From contig CAWIZO010000005.1 of the NCBI GenBank assembly GCA_963840665.1, positions 186,001-250,000 on the forward strand: a DNA stretch of 64,000 bases. The letters are read 5' to 3'. A program made the translations under genes and the position numbers. How positions within the stretch are numbered: the stretch's first letter is position 1; every line of letters starts with the position of its first letter. This DNA is from DATFTE01 sp963840665 (lineage in GTDB: Bacteria > Acidobacteriota > Terriglobia > Terriglobales > Acidobacteriaceae). This document shows positions 26,401 to 33,545 of this stretch, piece after piece. The notes under the pieces were generated by a model. That model was not told the origin of the DNA. It made no database searches and saw only the letters and a list, made by a program, of their open reading frames with translations.

Positions 26401-26730
26401 ATCGAAATTGGCAGTGGTATCGAGGCCCACGTTCACGATTACGTTTTGTGCAACCGGAGAGAGTCCGGCGGACTCGGCGAGGACGACGTATTCTCCGGCG
26501 GGCAATTCGGCGAGGACGTAGGCTCCGTCGACATCGGTGAGCGTGTCGCGAACCAGTCCGGTGGCGTTGCTTTTTGCAGTGACTTTCGCCTTGGCGATTA
26601 CGCCGCCGAGCGGATCGACTACGCGTCCTCGGATGGAACCGCGAAAGCTCTGCGCGAAAGCGAGGCACGACAGGAGCAGCGCAGCCAGCAGGACAAAAGA
26701 GATGGTTGCGAATTTCGGCGAGCTGTTCAT
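23410..26730 (-). CDS. Oar-like TonB-dependent receptor with carboxypeptidase-regulatory domain
   Basis: A protein of 1106 aa in the outer membrane. The ATG at 26730 behind AAAGGAACAG gives a signal peptide (MNSSPKFATISFVLLAALLL ... AFAQ); an open frame upstream is not used. Residues about 30-115 form a CarboxypepD_reg-like beta-sandwich (SIRGRVVDPLGGVIAKAKVT, TDVDGAYVLAELPAGEY). Next is a plug-like region with LPLNGRDFGKLVALVPG and FSINGSRDRSNNYTLDGTDN, then a long beta-barrel ending in ...LGAKITF with the terminal aromatic typical of outer-membrane proteins. Such receptors are strongly expanded in Acidobacteriota and probably import polymer fragments or other large ligands; the ligand is unknown. 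No TonB/ExbB genes or substrate-specific partners lie nearby. Confidence 0.88.
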   Translation of the reverse strand: MNSSPKFATISFVLLAALLLSCLAFAQSFRGSIRGRVVDPLGGVIAKAKVTAKSNATGLVRDTLTDVDGAYVLAELPAGEYVVLAESAGLSPVAQNVIVNVGLDTTANFDLTKLEKKVEQVIVNEAAPLVDTSRDVLGEVVERKLVTDLPLNGRDFGKLVALVPGATVEPSGVAAIQSGFGQFSINGSRDRSNNYTLDGTDNNDPFFNNSAFNQTGIGGAPASILPIDAIQEFNLQANFPAEYGRNTGSVVNIISKSGTNQFHGSLFEFLRNDLFDARNFFNRSVDQSGNHIPKSEFRNNQFGASLGGPIIKDKTFFFGAYEGQRERVTSDFTFLVPTATQIADAQIVAQGGFVGGSPVPTNPALTSILNQFPTATGFNGQTGTVVGGVHDSNSVNSLIAKVDQQIKSSESLSVRYAYAGSQQTFPLGGLGFGAGSRLSQFAQTSPTRVQLVSASLLSTLSSTRINEIRFGYSRYRTSFSSLDANTDFSAPTLDFGTGKLGLPEIDFSGLFDNLGATAFSIPRGRTSQTFQILDNFTWLRGRHTIKFGGEYRRAVIDSFNDNLERGLFSFGAEDPANLAACQLTPVPAGCSDQGALTLAAFYLGDTFPSADAGNTQRTTFNNGLAFFVQDDFRARSNFTINLGLRWEYFGPISEAHNLLSNLGADGNLALVGSDGVKGAYRRDLNNFGPRVGFSWNPHSKTVIRGAYGIYYDYVPQDLLIANFTNSAGLVTNPIGPKPVVSLANNYDSTAFNGTNPGSPVFTLPTPPYPPSGADIFITPRNLSTPYVQNWNLNLEQELTNGVALELGYVGSKGTRLVRLRDANQPDVNGNRNNFPQYGFVDEFATISSSTYHALQATFRTRAWHGLSGFTGYTWSKSLDDASDGIDFNFATVALPQDSNNLKAEHGPSNFDTRQRFTAAFTYEIPLRAGPDRLVRGWQLNSIVTAQSGRPVPIVSANDTSAANSSVFPTPSNFHQRPNLIPGVNPINSNWESGPDVVGYLNGAAFSQPAFGTFGDLGRNAIYGPHFWNVDFAVSKNTPLAEHVNLQLRAELFNIFNHPNFALPNFFVVPGSTGQGLITQTPDQAQTNPGLGGGGPRVIQLGAKITF

Positions 26731-26806
26731 CGGCTGTTCCTTTGTGCTCAGTTGAGCCTTGAGTCTTCTTACACTTTCGCTCGAAACGGTGCAGTGACGT
26801 ACTTCA

Positions 26807-27781
26807 CTACTGCTTCGGCCTGTCAATGTTGATCGGCACGGGCGGCTTGATGTTGTAAGTCGCAGCGAAACTCGCCTGATTCACGGCGAGGCCCAGGTGT
26901 CCGCGCGAATCGATGTACAACAGAGGCTTCTTCAACGGGACATCGCTGAATGTGCGTACAAATGGAATGTTCAGTTCAGTCTTGCCGATGGTGATGTGGA
27001 CGTTCTGTCCTCGTCCATAGCCGAGCTTCAGGAAATCGTCGCCACTGATGTTGGTCACCAGATTTCCGAAGGGGCCGTCGGTGGCGATGACTTCTCCTTG
27101 CAGGCCATGGTCGTCGAGTTTGGCGGCAGTTAAGTTGAGGCGAACGAGTTTGTTGACGTCGACTTCAGGGCCGACCTGGGTCCAGTCTTCACCGTGAGCT
27201 AAGTGGGCTCCGGCGGGAGAAAAGATGTCGCGCCCGTGGAACGTGGAAGACAGAGCGGCGCCGATCATCCAATTCGTGTTCGTGATTTCTCGGGCGGCTT
27301 CGAGACCGTCGCGGTCCTGGACCAGCGTCATAAGGCCGTTGTCAGGGAGGACGAAATAATGTCCGCGCTTAGACTTCACGATTACGGCTTTGCGCGAACT
27401 GCCGACAGTGGGATCGATCACCACAACAAAGACAGTTCCCGGCGGATAGTAGGGCGTGGCTCCGTAGAGGAAGCGCGCTCCGTCGAGGATGGAGAAAGGC
27501 GTGACCTGGTGGGTGAGGTCGACGATGCGGAGGTGAGGCTCGATGGAGTACATGACTCCCCTGCAGATCGCGACAGAGTCATCGACTACGCCGAAGTCGG
27601 TCATGAAAACGATGGTGGGCGGAGGGACGGAGTTATCGGCGGCGATGGCCGGCAAGGCGAACGCCACGAGCAGAGCGGCAATAAAATAACAATGACACGG
27701 CGGCTGAGTGAGTGAGAGAGCATGATTCCGTCCTCGATCGCGACCAGGTGTAAAGCCGACAATTTTACTGGACTTTCGCAA
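26807..27781 (-). CDS. SAM hydroxide adenosyltransferase (DUF62) family, apparently exported
   Basis: The family hydrolyses S-adenosylmethionine to adenosine and methionine or, in fluorinase/chlorinase, adds a halide. The catalytic features are present: VVVIDPTVGSSRKAV (Asp and Arg), VLPDNGLMTL, and FHGRDIFSPAGAHLA (His). Cytosolic homologues begin near IVFMTDFGV; here a hydrophobic segment YFIAALLVAFALPAIAADN precedes it, which resembles a signal peptide. The start is uncertain: ATG 27781 gives a long n-region, while a neighbouring frame starting MLSHSLSRRVIVILLPL would make a neater signal if one base shift near 27675 were corrected. It follows the receptor gene on the same strand with a gap of 76 bases. 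No halogenation genes are nearby, so hydrolase activity is more likely. Confidence 0.8.
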   Translation of the reverse strand: MRKSSKIVGFTPGRDRGRNHALSLTQPPCHCYFIAALLVAFALPAIAADNSVPPPTIVFMTDFGVVDDSVAICRGVMYSIEPHLRIVDLTHQVTPFSILDGARFLYGATPYYPPGTVFVVVIDPTVGSSRKAVIVKSKRGHYFVLPDNGLMTLVQDRDGLEAAREITNTNWMIGAALSSTFHGRDIFSPAGAHLAHGEDWTQVGPEVDVNKLVRLNLTAAKLDDHGLQGEVIATDGPFGNLVTNISGDDFLKLGYGRGQNVHITIGKTELNIPFVRTFSDVPLKKPLLYIDSRGHLGLAVNQASFAATYNIKPPVPINIDRPKQ

Positions 27782-27962
27782 GAACGCAACCCGATTTCCG
27801 CCAAATGGCGAGGCGAGATGCGCAAGGCTTCTAATTTCCAGTAAGCTTTGGATTGTAACCGCTCCAGGAAGGTCGCGGAAAGAACGATGGGTATCACGCC
27901 GAAAACTGCATCCGTCTATAATCCTGTGGAATCATTCTGTTGTTTTTAATTCAGGAGGTGGT

Positions 27963-28361
27963 ATGTCGCAGACGATTCCGGAGAAGTATCGTGATTTATT
28001 CAGCAAGCGAGCGTTTGCCAGTCTGGCGACGCTGATGCCTGACGGATCTCCACAAGTAACGCCCGTATGGTGTGACTTGGAGGACGACCTGGTCATCATC
28101 AATTCGGCGAAAGGCCGGCAGAAGGACCGCAATTTGCGCCGGGACCCGCGAGTGGCGCTGGCGCTCATTGATCCGGAGAATCCGTACCGCTATCTGGAGA
28201 TCCGCGGCAAGGTGGTGGAGATCACCGAGCAGGGCGCGGCGGCGCATATCGACAAGATGGCGAAGAAGTACCTCGACGTGGACAAGTATCCCTACGGTCA
28301 GCCGGGCGAAGTGCGAGTGATGTACAAGATTCGGCCGGAACACGCCACCATGATGGGGTAA
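27963..28361 (+). CDS. PPOX-class flavin/F420-binding protein
   Basis: A protein of 132 aa of the pyridoxamine-5-phosphate-oxidase-like split-barrel group, usually annotated as PPOX-class F420-dependent oxidoreductase. Motifs: FASLATLMPDGSPQVTPVW, INSAKGRQKDRNLRRDPRVA (phosphate-binding basic patch), YRYLEIRGKVVEI. The ATG follows AGGAGGTGGT, a strong ribosome site, and TATAAT at 27917-27922 is a plausible -10 hexamer without a good -35. It may bind F420, FMN or haem and reduce an unknown substrate. The homoserine-dehydrogenase-like gene starts 26 bases downstream, so they are probably co-transcribed, though no functional link is obvious. Confidence 0.82.
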   Translation: MSQTIPEKYRDLFSKRAFASLATLMPDGSPQVTPVWCDLEDDLVIINSAKGRQKDRNLRRDPRVALALIDPENPYRYLEIRGKVVEITEQGAAAHIDKMAKKYLDVDKYPYGQPGEVRVMYKIRPEHATMMG

Positions 28362-28386
28362 TGACAACCACCGTTCCCCACTGATC

Positions 28387-29391
28387 ATGCGCAATTACAA
28401 CCTTTGCTTGCTGGGATTCGGGAATGTGAATCGGGCACTGGTGCGGTTGCTGGACGCGAAAAGAAACGAATTACGCGACCGCGGGATCGAGTGGCGGATT
28501 ACCGGGGTTGCCTCGCGACGGTTGGGGTGGATTGCTGGCGAGGGCGAGGTGAATGTTGAGGGGCTTCTTCGTGGCGAGACGCGGACGGGGGCGTCCACGC
28601 CACACAACGCTCGTCAGTGGTTGAGTGCGGGGCGGGCGGATGTTTTGTTTGAGGCGACTTCGCTTGACCCTGAGAGCGGGCAGCCTGCGATTGATCATAT
28701 TCGCGCGGCTTTGGAACACGGAGCGCACGCAATCACAGCGAACAAAGGCCCCATTGTTCATGCGTACGATGAGTTGCAGAAATTGGCCCTGGCGAAGGGC
28801 AAACGGTTTCTGTTTGAGTCAACGGTGATGGATGGAGTTCCCATCTTCTCTTTATTTCGCGACAGTCTGCCAGCGATCCACCTGAAGGGCTTTCACGGAA
28901 TTCTGAATTCCACGACGAATGTCATCTTGAGTGGCATGGAAAAGGGACTGACGTTTGAAGCGTCTTTGAAGAGAGCGCAGGATTTTGGCGTCGCGGAAAC
29001 AGATGCCAGTCACGACATTGAAGGTTGGGATGCGGCGGTGAAAGTCGCAGCGCTGGTGAGAGTGTTGATGGGAGTTCCGCTGGCGCCGGCAGAGATTCAA
29101 CGACAAGGGATTGCCGGATTGAGCGCTGAGCGAGTGCGCAACGCTCGCCGCGAAGGCAAGCCATTTAAGCTGGTATGCCGTGCGCGGCGGGCCGATCGCG
29201 GCGTCAGTGCGAGTGTGCTTCCGGAGCAAGTGCCGTTGAGTGATCCTATGGCTTGGGTCGCGGGGACGTCGTCGATTGTGTGCTTTGAGACGGATGTGTT
29301 TCCAGCGCTGACAATCACGGAGATTGATCCCGGCGTGGAGGCGACGGCGTATGGGATGCTGGCGGATTTTGTAAGGGCGGCGGAAGAGTAA
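28387..29391 (+). CDS. Homoserine-dehydrogenase-like protein without ACT domain
   Basis: A protein of 334 aa. The N-terminal Rossmann motif is LLGFGNVNRALVRLL; catalytic-domain motifs are ITANKGPIVHAY, STVMDGVPIFSL, GILNSTTNVILSGME and FGVAETDASHDIEGWDAAVK with the Asp/Lys pair of homoserine dehydrogenases. The regulatory ACT domain of long forms is absent. It would interconvert aspartate semialdehyde and homoserine, although paralogues with other hydroxyacid substrates exist and no thrB/thrC is adjacent. Residues about 62-72 (LRGETRTGAST) are encoded by a palindromic element also found between genes (28571-28603); it falls in a variable loop of the NAD domain, before EATSLDPESGQP, and keeps the frame open. 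Confidence 0.82.
   Translation: MRNYNLCLLGFGNVNRALVRLLDAKRNELRDRGIEWRITGVASRRLGWIAGEGEVNVEGLLRGETRTGASTPHNARQWLSAGRADVLFEATSLDPESGQPAIDHIRAALEHGAHAITANKGPIVHAYDELQKLALAKGKRFLFESTVMDGVPIFSLFRDSLPAIHLKGFHGILNSTTNVILSGMEKGLTFEASLKRAQDFGVAETDASHDIEGWDAAVKVAALVRVLMGVPLAPAEIQRQGIAGLSAERVRNARREGKPFKLVCRARRADRGVSASVLPEQVPLSDPMAWVAGTSSIVCFETDVFPALTITEIDPGVEATAYGMLADFVRAAEE
28571..28603. repeat. REP-like palindrome inside a coding sequence
   Basis: A nested palindrome: GTGGCG-agac-GCGGACG-gggg-CGTCC-ACGCCAC. It matches the intergenic element at 19479-19511 in layout and most bases. Here it is translated as part of the homoserine-dehydrogenase-like protein. Confidence 0.65.
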
Positions 29392-29478
29392 AACGTTTAT
29401 GGCAGCGCTGAAGCACTACTCTGCCCAAAAGCCGTTTTTGGCCTTTTCGATAAGCGAAGACAAATTAAGAGGATATCC

Positions 29479-30744
29479 GTGGCTACGACAACTGGAGTGA
29501 CTACAAAATTGGATCTTGCGTGGATTCGCCAACAGTTCCCTTCGCTTAAGCAAACGGTGAACGGGAATCCGGCGGTGTTTCTGGATGGGCCTGGGGGAAC
29601 GCAAGTTCCGCAGCGGGTGATCGACGCGATCGGAGATTATCTCGAGCGGTCGAACGCGAATACGCATGGCGCGTATGTGACCAGCCGGCGGACCGACGCG
29701 ATGCTGGATGAAGCGCGGGCAGCCATGGCGGATTTTCTGGGATGCGATGCGGATGAAGTTGTTTTCGGCGCGAATATGACGTCGCTGACTTTTGCCATGA
29801 GCCGCGCGATTGGACGCGAGCTGAAAACTGGCGACGAAATTGTGGTCACTCTACTGGATCACGATGCGAATGTTTCTCCCTGGCGCATGCTGGAAGAAAC
29901 AGGCGCGACGATACGCTTCGTCGATGTGCGCGAGGAGGACTGCACGCTCGACATGCAAGATCTGGCGCGGAAGATCAATGAGCACACGCGGCTAGTCGCG
30001 GTCGGATACGCGTCGAATGCAGTGGGCACGATTAACGATGTGAAAGAAGTGGTGGGATTGGCGCATGCCGCGGGAGCGCTGGCCTATATCGACGCGGTGC
30101 ACTATGCTCCGCACGGGCCAATCGATGTACATGCGCTGGATTGCGATTTTCTGGTGTGTTCGACGTACAAGTTTTTTGGTCCGCACATTGGAGTCTTGTA
30201 CGGAAAACGCGAGCATCTGAAGCGGCTCCCGGCTTACAAGTTGCGCGCGAACAGTGACGACATCCCTTACCGCTGGGAGTGGGGGACGCTGAATCACGAG
30301 TGCATTGCCGGAATCACCGCATGTGTGGATTATCTTGCGGATGTGGGCAGACGGTTAAGCCCTGAAGTGCCTTCCCGCCGGGCCGCTTTGCAAGCCGCCT
30401 ACGCTGAGATTCGTCAACATGAGCGTGAGCTTTGTGAGCGGCTCGTGCGAGGGCTTCTTGAGATTCGCGAGTTGAAGTTTTATGGCATTCGCGATTTTAG
30501 CCAGTTTGACCAACGATGCCCAACGGTTGCTGTCAGAATTGCGGGACATACGCCGTTGGAGCTCGCGACGAGACTCGGCGATCGCGGCTTCTTCACGTGG
30601 GACGGAAATTACTATGCGCTGAACTTGAGCGAGCGCCTGGATGTGGAGAAGGATGGCGGATTCCTGCGCATCGGACTGGTGCATTACAACACCGGCGATG
30701 AGGTGGACCGGTTGCTCGCGGCGTTACGGGAGATTGCAGGTTAG
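29479..30744 (+). CDS. Class V aminotransferase, cysteine-desulfurase-like (VC1184-type)
   Basis: A PLP enzyme of 421 aa. The start is GTG 29479 after AAGAGGAT. The family pattern is seen in FPSLKQTVNGNPAVFLDGPG, SNANTHGAYVTSRRTD, NMTSLTFAMSRAIGREL, LDHDANVSPWRML, YIDAVHYAPHG (the PLP-ring aspartate) and CSTYKFFGPHIG, where the lysine forms the internal aldimine. The long loop with ERLDVEKDGGFLRIGLVHYN at the C-terminus is typical. Members are annotated as cysteine desulfurases but lack evidence for sulfur transfer to Fe-S scaffolds; no iscU or sufE is near. Monocistronic or co-transcribed with the gene upstream (87-bp gap). Confidence 0.85.
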   Translation: MATTTGVTTKLDLAWIRQQFPSLKQTVNGNPAVFLDGPGGTQVPQRVIDAIGDYLERSNANTHGAYVTSRRTDAMLDEARAAMADFLGCDADEVVFGANMTSLTFAMSRAIGRELKTGDEIVVTLLDHDANVSPWRMLEETGATIRFVDVREEDCTLDMQDLARKINEHTRLVAVGYASNAVGTINDVKEVVGLAHAAGALAYIDAVHYAPHGPIDVHALDCDFLVCSTYKFFGPHIGVLYGKREHLKRLPAYKLRANSDDIPYRWEWGTLNHECIAGITACVDYLADVGRRLSPEVPSRRAALQAAYAEIRQHERELCERLVRGLLEIRELKFYGIRDFSQFDQRCPTVAVRIAGHTPLELATRLGDRGFFTWDGNYYALNLSERLDVEKDGGFLRIGLVHYNTGDEVDRLLAALREIAG

Positions 30745-30761
30745 GCTTTCAAGTGTCAGAC

Positions 30762-30775
30762 GGACGAGTACGTCC
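30762..30775. repeat. Short palindrome GGACGagtaCGTCC
   Basis: A 5-bp perfect stem with a 4-base loop in the gap before the dipeptidase homologue. It resembles the inner core of the REP-like elements (GGACG/CGTCC) and may be a decayed copy. Confidence 0.35.
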
Positions 30776-30797
30776 ATCCTCCATCGAAAACTAACTC

Positions 30798-31907
30798 ATG
30801 AATCGACGAACATTTTTGTGGAAGGCCGCGCAGGCCGGGGTGCTCTTAAGGCTGGCATCGGCGAATCTGTTCGCGAAACAAGCCGATCCGATTCCCCCGG
30901 CGTTGATCGAAAGCTACCGCAAATGGCTGGTGATCGACGCGCTGGCCGGCATCAATCTCGACGACCTTCCCATCAAGCAGCAGGTGTTGCAGCAGGCGCT
31001 CGACTCGGGTGTGACCGGAATCAACTGGACGGTTTCGAGTCCGGATTACGAGTCCACCGTGGATGCCATTTCGTTTGTGGAAGGCCTGGTTGAGAGTGAG
31101 CCGACGCACTTCATGATCGTGCGACAGCAAGAGGATCTGGAGCAGGCCAAGCAAAAAAACAAGATCGGGATCATTCTGGGCTTTCAACATCCACAACCGA
31201 TCGAGCCAGATTTGAAGCGCATTGCGACGTTCCGCCGGCTCGGGGTGCGAGTGATGCAACTCACCTACAACAAACGCGGGGTCTATGGCGACGGTTGCCT
31301 GGAACCAGCCAACGCCGGTTTGAGCAAGGCTGGGCACGCAGCGGTCGCTCGCATGAATGCCCTGGGAGTGGCTGTCGATCTGTCGCATTGCGGGCAGCGG
31401 ACAACTGCCGAAGGAATCGAGGCGTCTTCAAAGCCGGTGGTCATTACACACGCAGGATGCAGCGCGGTGCACAAGCATCCACGGAATAAGGATGACCGTG
31501 AACTGCGGGCGATGGCCGATCGGGGCGGAGTGGTGGGAATCTACTTTATGCCTTACCTGGTGGCCAGCCCTACGCCGCCAACGCGTCAGCACGTGATTGA
31601 GCATCTGGACCACGCGCTCAAGGTGTGCGGCACCGAACATGTGGGCATCGGCAGCGACGGGGTGCTCGACTCATTTCCGGACACCGTAGAGCAGCGCAAA
31701 GCATTCGCGGCCGATATGGCGAACCGTAAGAAGCTTGGAATTGCGGCACCCGAAGAGGATCGCCCTCCGTTTTCGCCCGATTTGAACACACCCCAGCGCA
31801 TGGAGATCGTCGCAGCCGGTCTACAGAAAAAAGGTTATTCAGAAGAAGTGATTGAAAATGTAATGGGGAAAAACTTTTATCGGGTGTTTGGGGAGATTTG
31901 GAGCTAG
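30798..31907 (+). CDS. Membrane dipeptidase (peptidase M19) homologue lacking several metal ligands
   Basis: A protein of 369 aa with an exported-type N-terminus (MNRRTFLWKAAQAGVLLRLA). The barrel matches M19 renal dipeptidase: VAVDLSHCGQRT (His), VVITHAGCSAVHKHPRN (His and Arg) and VGIGSDGVLDSF (Asp) are retained. However, the N-terminal DGHND signature, which supplies the HxD zinc ligands, is replaced by IDALAGINLDDLP, and the bridging glutamate of the usual VEGGHSI reads FQHPQPI. Three metal ligands are therefore missing. It may bind one metal only, act on another substrate or be non-catalytic. Active M19 enzymes cleave dipeptides, including D-residue-containing ones and beta-lactams. Confidence 0.8.
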   Translation: MNRRTFLWKAAQAGVLLRLASANLFAKQADPIPPALIESYRKWLVIDALAGINLDDLPIKQQVLQQALDSGVTGINWTVSSPDYESTVDAISFVEGLVESEPTHFMIVRQQEDLEQAKQKNKIGIILGFQHPQPIEPDLKRIATFRRLGVRVMQLTYNKRGVYGDGCLEPANAGLSKAGHAAVARMNALGVAVDLSHCGQRTTAEGIEASSKPVVITHAGCSAVHKHPRNKDDRELRAMADRGGVVGIYFMPYLVASPTPPTRQHVIEHLDHALKVCGTEHVGIGSDGVLDSFPDTVEQRKAFAADMANRKKLGIAAPEEDRPPFSPDLNTPQRMEIVAAGLQKKGYSEEVIENVMGKNFYRVFGEIWS

Positions 31908-31921
31908 CACTCAGCACTCAG
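31904..31921. repeat. Short heptamer array (AGCACTC)
   Basis: Two units AGCACTC lie in tandem at the stop codon of the dipeptidase homologue, in the gap to the convergent rpiA. Confidence 0.4.
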
Positions 31922-31947
31922 AGAGTGAATGCGGCCTGGTAGTTCCG

Positions 31948-32631
31948 TCAAGAGCGTTTTTGAATTTCGATTACGTCGCTTCCCTTTCCTATAAGGACTA
32001 CATCCGCCATTCCGATGAACAGGCCGTGTTCGACGACTCCTGGCATGTTCGCCAAAGTGTTTGCCAGGGCAGCGGCATCCTTGATCTGACCAAAGGCGCA
32101 ATCGAGGATGCGGTGTCCTTCGTCGGTGCGGTAGAGCGTCCCGTCCTTCGCTTTTCGCAGGGAAACGGTGGCGCCCATCGCGGTGATTTTGCGAGTCAGA
32201 AGACTTTGAGCGAAAGGAATGACCTCGACAGGAAGCGGAAAGCGGCCAAGAACCGGAACCTGCTTGCTCGCATCTGAAACGACCACAAACTTTCGAGAGG
32301 CTGAGGCGACGATTTTTTCGCGGAGGAGCGCTCCTCCGCCGCCTTTGATGAGATTCAGTTGTGGATCGAATTCGTCCGCTCCGTCGATGTCGACGTCGAT
32401 CTCGTCGACTTCATCGAGTGTGGTTAGCGGTATGCCGTACTTCTCCGCAAGTTGTTGCGAATGGATCGAGGTCGGGATACCGCGAACTTTGAGTCCCGCT
32501 TTTACCCGTTCTCCGAGAAACTGAATGAAGTACGCCGCCGTTGAACCGGTGCCCAGGCCGACGACTTGGCCGTCTTTTATGAACTGCAGGCTGGCGCGAG
32601 CCGCCGCTTGCTTTTCGAGATCGTTTGACAT
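31948..32631 (-). CDS. rpiA: Ribose-5-phosphate isomerase A
   Basis: A protein of 227 aa. It interconverts ribose-5-phosphate and ribulose-5-phosphate in the pentose phosphate pathway. Motifs: VGLGTGSTAAYFI (phosphate-binding loop), DVDIDGADEFDPQLNLIKGGGGALLREKIVA (catalytic Asp and Glu region, described in parts: DIDGADEFDP and LIKGGGGALLREK), PVEVIPFA and ITDEGHRILD-like RTDEGHRILDCAFG. The length is normal. It lies 13 bases downstream of the ureohydrolase on the same strand, so the two are probably co-transcribed. Confidence 0.95.
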   Translation of the reverse strand: MSNDLEKQAAARASLQFIKDGQVVGLGTGSTAAYFIQFLGERVKAGLKVRGIPTSIHSQQLAEKYGIPLTTLDEVDEIDVDIDGADEFDPQLNLIKGGGGALLREKIVASASRKFVVVSDASKQVPVLGRFPLPVEVIPFAQSLLTRKITAMGATVSLRKAKDGTLYRTDEGHRILDCAFGQIKDAAALANTLANMPGVVEHGLFIGMADVVLIGKGSDVIEIQKRS

Positions 32632-32644
32632 GCGAGCGTAAAGA

Positions 32645-33460
32645 CTAACAGCCCAGCATCTTTCCCAGAAGCTCTTTCAAAATCTTCCCACAAACCGCGG
32701 AAGTAAGTTCCGAGACATCGCGCTTAGGATTGTATTCGACGATGTCGGCTCCCACGATGTTTCCGGTAATTTGATGCAGGTGCCGCATGGCCTCGCGCAC
32801 GGTCATGCCTCCGGGCTCTCGGTGCGAAACGCCGGGGGCGAATGCGGGATCGAGCACATCGAGATCGAAAGAGATGTAGACAGGACCGGCGCGCTTGAGG
32901 CGCTCGAAGTTGGGGAGAGTCTCCATTTCCATAACCTGCACGCCGAAGCGCTCCGCCTGCTTCTTCTGATGACGATTCATGGTGCGGATTCCGAGTTGGA
33001 TGAGTTGTTTCGCCAACCCGTCTTCCATGATGCGGGCGAAAGGGCTGGCGTGCGAGCAGCGATTCCCTTGAAATTCGTCGTAAAGGTCGGGGTGGGCGTC
33101 GAAGTGGATGATGCTGATCGCGGGATATTTCTTGTGGAAGGCTTTCAGAATCGGATAGGTGATGGAATGATCTCCGCCAAGGCAGATGGGGCGCTGATTC
33201 TTGTCGAGCAATTCTCCGACGGCCTTCTCGATCTCGGCAAAGGCGTTGGCTTCTGAAAGCTTGAGGTCTCCCGCATCGACGAAAGGCTGACGTTCGAGAT
33301 CGGTGCCAGCCTCGGTGCACATGTTCGAGGAATCGCAGCGAAATCCTTCGCGAATGAGTGGCGGGGCTTCTGCGGCTCCGCGCAGATAAGAAGAATTGGC
33401 GTCAAAGGGAATGCCCAGCAGAACCGGAACTCCCTTGCCTTCTACCTGAGCCGTTGACAT
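32645..33460 (-). CDS. Ureohydrolase (agmatinase/arginase family)
   Basis: A protein of 271 aa. Start ATG 33460 (MSTAQVEGKG) behind a GGGGGC stretch; a longer open frame upstream lacks a signal. Manganese-binding motifs of the family are complete: LGGDHSITYP, HFDAHPDLYDE and SFDLDVLDPAFAPG. The family hydrolyses the guanidino group of arginine, agmatine, formiminoglutamate or related compounds, releasing urea or formamide; sequence alone does not settle the substrate, though agmatinase-like is a fair guess. It is divergent from the antiporter gene with an 85-bp intergenic region, and rpiA follows downstream. Confidence 0.88.
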   Translation of the reverse strand: MSTAQVEGKGVPVLLGIPFDANSSYLRGAAEAPPLIREGFRCDSSNMCTEAGTDLERQPFVDAGDLKLSEANAFAEIEKAVGELLDKNQRPICLGGDHSITYPILKAFHKKYPAISIIHFDAHPDLYDEFQGNRCSHASPFARIMEDGLAKQLIQLGIRTMNRHQKKQAERFGVQVMEMETLPNFERLKRAGPVYISFDLDVLDPAFAPGVSHREPGGMTVREAMRHLHQITGNIVGADIVEYNPKRDVSELTSAVCGKILKELLGKMLGC

Positions 33461-33545
33461 GATAGGTGCCCCCTGAGGAAACCGAAGAAGATTGTAGTGG
33501 ATGCGGGGGCCGCGATGGCAAGATTGCCGCAAGGGGTGTGAGCGG

